This document shows, one piece after another, positions 13,736 to 19,363 of a stretch of 19,363 bases of DNA. Position numbers and translations under genes: made by a program. The first letter of the stretch is position 1, and each line of letters starts with the position of its first letter. The DNA is from an uncultured Muribaculaceae bacterium. GTDB lineage: Bacteria; Bacteroidota; Bacteroidia; Bacteroidales; Muribaculaceae. The stretch covers positions 1 to 19,363 of the forward strand of contig CANRZQ010000019.1 in the NCBI GenBank assembly GCA_947644475.1, given 5' to 3'. Below the pieces are notes generated by a model, which was not told where the DNA came from, did not search any database, and worked only from the letters and a program-made list of their open reading frames with translations.

Positions 13736-16483
13736 ATGGAAGAAAAGAAACTATTTTTGCTCGATGCTTTCGGCCTCATATACCGTGCCTACTATGCCCT
13801 GATATCATCCCCGAGATTCTCGTCCGACGGATTCAACACCTCGGCCGTGTTCGGATTCTGCAACACCCTCGACGAACTCCTCCGCAAGGAGAACCCCGCC
13901 TATATCGGCGTTTGCTTCGACCCGCCCGGCGGCAAGACGTTCCGCAACGAACTGTACCCCGAATACAAGGCCCAGAGGCAGAAGCAGCCCGAGGACATCA
14001 CCCTCTCCATACCCATAATCAAGGATATTCTCCGCGCCTACCGCATCCCTGTGATAGAAATGGACGGATTCGAGGCCGACGACGTGATAGGCTCGCTCGC
14101 CAAAAGAGCCGAGGCCGACGGATTCACAACCTACATGATGACTCTCGACAAGGACTACGGCCAGCTCGTGTCCGACCATATCTTCATGTACCGGCCCGCC
14201 CTCCGCGGCCAAGGGTTCGAGGTGCGCGGTCCCGGGCAGATTTGCGAGCGTTACGGCATCTCCCGCCCCGAACAGATCATCGACCTGCTCGCCCTCGAAG
14301 GCGACGCCTCCGACAACATCCCCGGATGCCCCGGCATCGGAGAGAAAACGGCGCAGAAACTCATCGCGCAATTCGGCTCTATCGACAATCTTCTCGACAG
14401 CACCGACCTGCTCACCGGCGCAACAAAGCGTAAAATATCCGAAAACCGCGAGCAGATTCTTTTCTCACGCCGGCTGGTGACTATCAAGACCGACATCGAC
14501 GTGCCCGTATCCTACGACGACCTGCGCCGTACCGAGCCCGATGTCGACACGCTCGTGAAAATCTTCTCCAAATACGAGTTCAAGACCTTCATCTCACGCC
14601 TCGGAGCGTCTGCGCCCGCATCCGCCCCGGCCCCCGCGCCGGCAATGGGGTCGCTCTTCGACGCGCCCGATGAATCGTCAGCGCCAGCGGCCCCCGCTCT
14701 CGACACCGACGCCTTCGACACAGCCTCCACCCCCGAGGATGTGGCGCGCGCAATACGCTCTATCCAAGGCTCCGGCTCGATAGGCATATCAATCCTCGCC
14801 GTAGGCGACACCCCGATGACTGCCGACTTCGCCGCTCTTGCCATCGCCCCGGCCGAAGGACGCGCCGTCTACATACCCCTGCCGGCGCAGCCGTCGAAGC
14901 GGCGCGAGATTCTCATCATGGCCGAGCCGCTGTTCACCGACCCCGGCACGACAATCGTGGGCCACGACATCAAGCGCGCCATGCTCATGCTCCGGCGCGA
15001 GGACATCGAGTTCACCGCTCCTTATTTCGACACATCAGTAGCACATTATCTCCTCAACCCCGACAAAAGCCACATCCTCGACTTCGTGGCCTACGACATC
15101 CTCGGATACAAGACTCTCACCTATCATCTTACCGACCTCGAGCGGCGACACGCCGCGCTCAAGCCCGGCCCCGACGCCCCGCGCATCACAGCCGAGGCCG
15201 CACGCATCGCCCTGTCGCTGGCCGACCCCTTGAAACGCGCGCTCGAAGCCGCCGGACAGACCGGCCTCCTGCATGAAATCGAACTGCCAATGGTGAGCGT
15301 GCTCGCCGCCATGGAATGGGAAGGCGTGCGAATCGACGTGGCCGCCCTCGCCGAGATGTCCGTAGCGCTTACATCACGCGTCGAGGCCCTGGCACGTGAG
15401 GCCTACGACCTTGCCGGAGAGCCTTTCAACATATCATCGCCCACACAGGTGGGCGAGATTCTCTTCGGAAAACTCGCCCTCGACCCAAAAGCCAAGCGCA
15501 CCAAGCGGGGCGCATACTCCACTACCGAGGAAATCCTCGAGAAACTCCGCCACAAGCACCCCATAGTAGGCATTATCCTCCAAGTGAGGGTCTTGCGCAA
15601 ACTCCTCGCCACCTACATCGACGCCCTCCCGCGCCTTATCAACCCGTCCACCGGAAAGATACACACCTCGTTCAATCAGACCGTCACCGTCACCGGACGC
15701 ATTTCCTCCACAAACCCCAACCTGCAAAACATACCCATCCGCACCGACGACGGACGCGAGATACGCCGCGCCTTTATCCCCGACCACGGATGCCTCATCA
15801 TGTCGGCCGACTACTCGCAGATTGAGTTGCGCCTCGTCGCCGACCTTGCCGCCGACCCGCACATGCTCGAGGCTTTCCGCTCCGGCGAGGACATCCACCG
15901 CGCCACTGCCGCCCGCATCTATCATCTGCCGCTCGACGAAGTGTCCGACAACCAGCGGCGCAACGCCAAGACCGCCAATTTCGGCATAATATACGGAATA
16001 TCGGCATTCGGGCTCTCCGAACGCCTCGACATACCCCGCGCCGAGGCCAAGCAACTCATCGACGGCTATTTCGCATCATATCCGCAAGTGGCGCAATATA
16101 TGGAGCAGTCGATCGAGCGCGCCCGCACCGACGGCTACGTCTCCACCATAAAAGGCCGCAAGCGATTCCTCCCCGACATCCTCTCGCGCAACGCCACCGT
16201 ACGCGGATATGCCGAGCGCAACGCCATCAACGCCCCGATTCAGGGCTCCGCCGCCGACATCATCAAGATTGCCATGATACGCATCGACGCCGAGATACGC
16301 CGACGCGGCCTGCGTTCCCGCATGATTATCCAGGTGCACGACGAACTCGTGTTCAACGTCGTCCCCGACGAACTCCCTCAGATGCAGCAGCTGGTTGTGC
16401 ATGAGATGGAAAACGCCTGGACCCACAATGTAGCACTCGAAGTGGCCTGCGGCACCGGCCGCAACTGGCTCGAGGCCCACTGA
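13736..16483 (+). CDS. polA: DNA polymerase I with inactivated proofreading domain
   Basis: PolA fills gaps and removes RNA primers. The 915-residue protein has three domains. The 5'-nuclease domain (1-290) keeps its acids: Asp10, Asp62, Glu113, Asp115/Asp116, Asp138/Asp140, Asp190/Asp193. An Ala-Pro-rich linker (291-322) follows. The 3'-5' exonuclease-like domain (about 335-500) lacks all DEDD residues: by alignment Ile351 and Ile353 replace the DxE pair, Ala415 the Exo II Asp, Ala488 the Exo III Asp. The polymerase domain (510-915) is intact: motif A SADYSQIE (Asp692), motif B RRNAKTANFGIIYG (741-754), motif C VHDE (867-870). Upstream -7-like sequences (TACTTTTA at 13709-13716) are imperfect. 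A terminator follows at 16512. Confidence 0.98.
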   Translation: MEEKKLFLLDAFGLIYRAYYALISSPRFSSDGFNTSAVFGFCNTLDELLRKENPAYIGVCFDPPGGKTFRNELYPEYKAQRQKQPEDITLSIPIIKDILRAYRIPVIEMDGFEADDVIGSLAKRAEADGFTTYMMTLDKDYGQLVSDHIFMYRPALRGQGFEVRGPGQICERYGISRPEQIIDLLALEGDASDNIPGCPGIGEKTAQKLIAQFGSIDNLLDSTDLLTGATKRKISENREQILFSRRLVTIKTDIDVPVSYDDLRRTEPDVDTLVKIFSKYEFKTFISRLGASAPASAPAPAPAMGSLFDAPDESSAPAAPALDTDAFDTASTPEDVARAIRSIQGSGSIGISILAVGDTPMTADFAALAIAPAEGRAVYIPLPAQPSKRREILIMAEPLFTDPGTTIVGHDIKRAMLMLRREDIEFTAPYFDTSVAHYLLNPDKSHILDFVAYDILGYKTLTYHLTDLERRHAALKPGPDAPRITAEAARIALSLADPLKRALEAAGQTGLLHEIELPMVSVLAAMEWEGVRIDVAALAEMSVALTSRVEALAREAYDLAGEPFNISSPTQVGEILFGKLALDPKAKRTKRGAYSTTEEILEKLRHKHPIVGIILQVRVLRKLLATYIDALPRLINPSTGKIHTSFNQTVTVTGRISSTNPNLQNIPIRTDDGREIRRAFIPDHGCLIMSADYSQIELRLVADLAADPHMLEAFRSGEDIHRATAARIYHLPLDEVSDNQRRNAKTANFGIIYGISAFGLSERLDIPRAEAKQLIDGYFASYPQVAQYMEQSIERARTDGYVSTIKGRKRFLPDILSRNATVRGYAERNAINAPIQGSAADIIKIAMIRIDAEIRRRGLRSRMIIQVHDELVFNVVPDELPQMQQLVVHEMENAWTHNVALEVACGTGRNWLEAH

Positions 16484-16511
16484 CAAATCGAAACATCCCC
16501 CTGCCCCCCGT

Positions 16512-16537
16512 GCCCCGCGTTTCAACGCGGGGCCTTT
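16512..16537 (+). terminator. Intrinsic terminator of polA
   Basis: GCCCCGCGT (16512-16520) and ACGCGGGGC (16525-16533) form a perfect 9-bp stem with loop TTCA, followed by CTTTTG. It begins 28 nt after the polA stop codon. Confidence 0.9.
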
Positions 16538-16550
16538 TGTATATACACAT

Positions 16551-16587
16551 AAAAAAAACCTCTGCCCGCTACCACAGCGCTCAGAGG
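16551..16587 (-). terminator. Intrinsic terminator of the small RNA
   Basis: On the minus strand CCTCTG (16587-16582) pairs with CAGAGG (16564-16559) and, inside a 2x2 internal loop, CGCT pairs with AGCG around GTGGT. Eight T residues follow directly (16558-16551). It sits back to back with the polA terminator. Confidence 0.9.
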
Positions 16588-16796
16588 ACTAAAAGACTAA
16601 GGCATTTCTTAATAGCATTCTGCCTTATAGAACTTTCACTAAAGTGTAGAGATTATATCATACTTACTTGTAAATATCTCTACCCTTAGGCACGTAGTCC
16701 TCACGGATGGATGCTTGAGAGTTGCCTTAACTTAGTCCGATTTTTTAAAAAATGTAAATAATTTTTAGTCTAAGGTCAGGCGTCAGAGACATTTTC
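16551..16796 (-). ncRNA. Structured small RNA gene, about 245 nt, family unknown (6S-like candidate)
   Basis: A perfect promoter (16801-16831) predicts a start near 16796; an intrinsic terminator ends the transcript at about 16551. There is no credible ORF. The RNA is highly self-complementary, given here in plus-strand coordinates: 16586-16592 with 16732-16738 (GGACTAA/TTAGTCC), 16599-16604 with 16723-16728 (AAGGCA/TGCCTT), 16614-16618 with 16711-16715, 16621-16625 with 16688-16692, an 8-bp hairpin 16646-16653 with 16676-16683, and a 5-bp hairpin 16632-16636 with 16641-16645. The nested helices form a long rod with one large asymmetric bulge (16693-16710) and two terminal hairpins. It is not tmRNA, RNase P RNA, SRP RNA or tRNA by their conserved motifs. 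Bacteroidetes 6S RNA or the Bacteroidales-1 motif are possibilities I cannot confirm. Confidence 0.75.
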
Positions 16797-16800
16797 GATG

Positions 16801-16831
16801 CAAAGTTATAACCTTTTTTTGCTATCTCAAA
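16801..16831 (-). promoter_or_regulatory. Perfect-consensus promoter of the small RNA
   Basis: On the minus strand TTTG (16831-16828), 19 nt spacer and TAACTTTG (16808-16801) match both Bacteroidetes elements without mismatch, one of the two best promoters in the window. It points away from the phage-like genes and into the small RNA. Confidence 0.8.
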
Positions 16832-16947
16832 ATTTTAACACAAATTTTTTCGTTTTTTGTATCATTTTTCATCTTTTTTAATATTTTTTTCAAATCGCTG
16901 CTTTTCATCAATCCGGATTCTTTATTTTTTATTATTTTTTCAATAAA

Positions 16948-16979
16948 TTTGGATTTTGCAAATTTTAGTTGTAAATTTG
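16948..16979 (+). promoter_or_regulatory. Promoter of the phage-like cassette
   Basis: TTTG (16948-16951), 20 nt spacer and TAAATTTG (16972-16979) match both elements fully. The upstream TTTG is itself the end of a second TAAATTTG (16944-16951). The predicted leader before 17022 is about 37 nt. The DNA from 16810 to 16970 is extremely AT-rich with many T-runs; I see no gene in it. Confidence 0.75.
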
Positions 16980-17021
16980 CAGTGATATAACTATCACCAA
17001 CCTTTATTTATAATTAATATT

Positions 17022-17597
17022 ATGATCGACACTTTTTCTCTGGACTGCCTTGTGGAGATGGTGCGCCGATGGGCAATGATCGACGGCGACCGCTCCGACG
17101 CAATTCTCGGCCGCTCCGACGGAATCGACATCGACAACCTGGTCAGAATGTGGATTCGACAATGGTTTGCCGATGCCCTCGAAAACGCCGATGTGGAAAT
17201 GTTTCCGGCCGAAAGCATCGACGCAATGGCCTCAACCGACATGAAGACTCCATGGATGGCTAAAATCACCCTGCCCGACAATTTCCGCCGTCTTGTCTCG
17301 TTCCGCATGGCATCGTGGAGGATGCCCCCGGAAATTCTCAGCGCCGCCAACCCCGCGCATCTGCGCCGGTGGCGACGTCTGGCCTCGCCCTACGCCCGGG
17401 CCGGAGCATCCTCTCCGATGGTGCTCGTTAGTCCACTCGACAAGACTCTCTACGCCGCACCCGTGGGGCCATCCGACAAGATTGCAGCGTGCACAGCCGT
17501 GCTCGACCCCGGACCCGACGGCCCTTTCTCGTTCAGTCATTCACTCCTTAATTCTTTATCTTCCTATGTCAAATACCTTGATATCTCTGGCGCATAA
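17022..17597 (+). CDS. Putative phage neck/connector-like protein
   Basis: I do not recognise a named family. The 191-residue protein has no signal peptide or membrane segment. The segment WMAKITLPDNFRRLVSFRMASW (about 78-99) resembles the LPxDFxRL pattern found in tailed-phage neck or connector proteins, and the acidic helical N-terminus and a beta-rich middle (SPMVLVSPLDKTLYAAPVGP) fit that type. Assignment rests mainly on its neighbour, a portal protein whose start codon it overlaps by 32 nt. It has its own perfect-consensus promoter. Base composition is like the host genes. It could instead be an unrelated regulator of the cassette. Confidence 0.5.
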   Translation: MIDTFSLDCLVEMVRRWAMIDGDRSDAILGRSDGIDIDNLVRMWIRQWFADALENADVEMFPAESIDAMASTDMKTPWMAKITLPDNFRRLVSFRMASWRMPPEILSAANPAHLRRWRRLASPYARAGASSPMVLVSPLDKTLYAAPVGPSDKIAACTAVLDPGPDGPFSFSHSLLNSLSSYVKYLDISGA

Positions 17598-18837
17598 CGC
17601 ATGGAACAATGCCGCCGACTTCCGTGCCCGGCGCCTGCGCTACCTCCGGTTTGCCTATGGCAACCAATGGCTCGACCCCGCCGAGCAAAATCCCCGGCTA
17701 TCTGAGGCTCGCGCCGCCATAAAGAGCGGCACCGAGCCTGTGACCAACAATCTCATCCGTCCGCTGCTGAAAACGATAGTGGGCCGGTTTCGCGCCGACA
17801 ACACCAAATCATACCCGAAAAAATATCCCGGCGACATCAACCTTCTTTCCGAACTCGACGCGCGCGCCCTCGAGGAATACCTCATATCGGGCTGCGCAAT
17901 CCAGCGTGTGGCCCCCGACACACGCGCAGGAGTAGAATCGATATATGTCGACAATATAAATCCGTCGCATCTCTTCATCAACTCGTATGCCGACCCGCGA
18001 GGCTCCGACATCACACTCATCGGCGTGCTCCACGACATGTCTATCGCGGAAATAATAACACGGTTCGGCCGACGCGATTCGAGGCGCATAGCCCGCATAG
18101 CAAAATGCTACAAGGACCTGGCCTCCGCCGGCGCGTCGCCAATGCGCCATCTCGGCAACGGCATCTCTGAATCGGCCGGCGACTTCTTCATTCCGGCACC
18201 CGGACGGCACCGCGTAATCGAAATGTGGACTCTCGATGTCGTGACCCGTCCTAAGTCGGCGACCGACATAGCCACACGCTGGACCTGCCGGTGGCTCACG
18301 CCCGACGGCCACATCCTCCACCGCACTGTCTCCTCTTCCGGAACACATCCGTTTGCCGTGAAACTCTATCCCCTCACCGACGGAGCCGTGCATCCTTTTG
18401 TCGAGGACCTTATCGACCAGCAGAAATCCGTCAACCGCCTTGTGTCGATGATCAACCGCATGGTAGCACATTCCGCCAAAGGCGTGCTCACCTTTCCTCT
18501 CGACCAGCTGCCCTCCAACTACTCCCTTGCCGACATAGCCGAACTATGGGCGTCGTTCGACGGCATCATACCCATAAAGCACAGCGGCGGCACACAGCCT
18601 CAGCAACTTATCGACAACAACGTGGGGCAGGGCGTGGCAAACATCCTCAACATCCAGATGCAACTGTTTCAGGACATATCCGGAGTATCAACCGCCCTTA
18701 TGGCCCGCGACCCCGGAAACGCCGGCTCCTCGCTCTATCATGCCCAGACCGAGAACGCCGTGATAGCCCTTGCCGACATACTCCACTCTTTCTCTTCATT
18801 CATCGACCAGCGCGACCGTCTTCTAAAAGCGAACTGA
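17566..18837 (+). CDS. Phage portal protein, compact form
   Basis: Portal proteins form the dodecameric ring at one capsid vertex through which DNA is packaged and ejected. I place the start at the ATG at 17566 (MSNTLISLAHNAW), giving 423 residues; the frame is open further upstream but overlaps the previous gene fully. Portal-like blocks in order: RARRLRYLRFAYGNQW (about 21-36), TNNLIRPLLKTIVGRF (62-77), YVDNINPSHLFINSYADPRGSD, then HPFVEDLIDQQKSVNRLVSMINRMV with AHSAKGVLTFP, and FQDISGVSTALMARDPGNAGSSLYHAQTE near the end. This pattern is that of P22/crAss-like portals. It ends soon after the last block, whereas such portals usually run to 500-700 or more residues. No terminase is in view. 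Confidence 0.8.
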   Translation: MSNTLISLAHNAWNNAADFRARRLRYLRFAYGNQWLDPAEQNPRLSEARAAIKSGTEPVTNNLIRPLLKTIVGRFRADNTKSYPKKYPGDINLLSELDARALEEYLISGCAIQRVAPDTRAGVESIYVDNINPSHLFINSYADPRGSDITLIGVLHDMSIAEIITRFGRRDSRRIARIAKCYKDLASAGASPMRHLGNGISESAGDFFIPAPGRHRVIEMWTLDVVTRPKSATDIATRWTCRWLTPDGHILHRTVSSSGTHPFAVKLYPLTDGAVHPFVEDLIDQQKSVNRLVSMINRMVAHSAKGVLTFPLDQLPSNYSLADIAELWASFDGIIPIKHSGGTQPQQLIDNNVGQGVANILNIQMQLFQDISGVSTALMARDPGNAGSSLYHAQTENAVIALADILHSFSSFIDQRDRLLKAN

Positions 18838-18850
18838 AAAACACACTCCT

Positions 18851-19288
18851 ATGGAAAACATAATATCTCAAATATTCGCCGCCACGGCCCTCATCTCCAC
18901 AATATCGGAAGACAAACTCCCGGTGGTGCTTCACGACGACCACCGGGCAATGCTCATTCCCTTGATTCGCAACACAATGCTTAACATAGCCACACAGTTG
19001 CTGCCAATAATCGACGACATCGAAATCTCCGATGCCGATGTAGCCATATCGTTCAGCCCGGCCATAACGAAAGCCGGCATCACGCCCCGCGTCGACGCCC
19101 TTGTGGAGCAGGCATGTGCCTACAATGTGCTCGCCCTGGCTTTTGCCGAGGCCTCGCCCGACCACGCCGCGCATTTCCGCACCGTGGCCGACGCATCTGT
19201 CAAGATGGTGCTCGAAATCACATCATTTATTGCCTGCTCCGGCGGGTGCAATCCCCGCGCCATGAGGATTCGTCCCCATATTTTCTGA
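18851..19288 (+). CDS. Small protein downstream of the portal, possible neck/adaptor
   Basis: I do not recognise the family. The 145-residue protein is soluble and mostly helical, with a central strand-like segment EISDADVAISFSPAI (about 58-72) followed by VDALVEQACAYNVLALAF and a C-terminal ACSGGCNPRAMRIRPHIF. It begins 13 nt after the portal stop, so it is in the same transcription unit. Size and position suit a head-tail adaptor or neck protein, but this is inference from context. The start MENIISQIF is the first ATG in frame. Confidence 0.6.
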   Translation: MENIISQIFAATALISTISEDKLPVVLHDDHRAMLIPLIRNTMLNIATQLLPIIDDIEISDADVAISFSPAITKAGITPRVDALVEQACAYNVLALAFAEASPDHAAHFRTVADASVKMVLEITSFIACSGGCNPRAMRIRPHIF

Positions 19289-19363
19289 CCTCACGCTCAG
19301 ATCCACGCCCGAGTAAACTTCAAGGCCGAAATCAGAGGCCGAGGCCATGGCATGCTCCATCAC
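19289..19363. other. Unresolved right edge of window
   Basis: The last 75 bases follow the small portal-neighbour gene. ATGs at 19347 and 19352 on the plus strand could open a next cassette gene, and a minus-strand frame is also open here, but the stretch is too short to choose. Confidence 0.3.

Noticed and set aside
16551..16800. tmRNA, RNase P RNA or SRP RNA
   Set aside because: The conserved signature segments of these RNAs (tRNA-like ends, P4 helix core, SRP tetraloop domain) are not seen.
16840..16970. Replication origin or binding-site array in the AT-rich stretch
   Set aside because: Only T-runs and low complexity; no DnaA-box cluster or repeated iterons.
17293..17565. A 91-codon N-terminal extension of the portal protein
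   Set aside because: It overlaps the preceding gene in another frame and has a Pro/Ser/Arg-rich shadow-like composition; portal similarity starts after the ATG at 17566.

Overview
The window looks like a chromosomal segment of a gut-type Bacteroidales bacterium, most likely a Muribaculaceae relative; the family is an inference from gene content and style. Coding DNA is GC-rich and intergenic DNA is strongly AT-rich. Shine-Dalgarno sites are essentially absent. Most promoters I can place fit the Bacteroidetes TTTG-N19-21-TAnnTTTG consensus. IF-2, NusA, the ECF sigma factor, DPP-IV and the DUF5672-type glycosyltransferase resemble Bacteroidales proteins.

Left part (1-6141), all on the minus strand. 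The universal rimP-nusA-infB operon reads leftwards, with infB cut by the window edge. Upstream are a 91-residue SemiSWEET transporter, a rubrerythrin and an ECF sigma factor, each with little spacing. A heptanucleotide tandem repeat lies between rubrerythrin and SemiSWEET. A 540-bp AT-rich divergent region (6142-6684) follows, with several palindromes and the two outward promoters.

Middle part (6685-11876), plus strand. Four tightly packed genes form an apparent operon: secreted dipeptidyl peptidase IV, a six-helix membrane protein with a Nudix-like but degenerate cytoplasmic tail, MiaA, and a DUF5672 glycosyltransferase-like protein. A perfect 15-bp hairpin terminator closes it. Converging on it from the right are an ECF-transporter S component and a long-chain polyprenyl diphosphate synthase (minus strand). 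polA is divergent from the latter. The PolA proofreading domain has lost all four metal-binding acids, while its 5'-nuclease and polymerase motifs are intact.

Right part (16484-19363). After the polA terminator, an uncatalogued minus-strand locus has a perfect-consensus promoter, about 245 nt of highly self-complementary sequence and a strong intrinsic terminator. I read it as a structured small RNA gene, possibly a 6S-like RNA. Facing away from it, under its own perfect-consensus promoter, are three overlapping or closely spaced plus-strand genes. The middle one is a compact phage portal protein and its two neighbours look like neck or connector proteins. Their base composition matches the host genes and no terminase or integrase is visible, so this is a resident prophage edge, a domesticated capsid module or a gene-transfer-agent-like locus. 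The small RNA and the portal cassette are the most interesting parts of the window.
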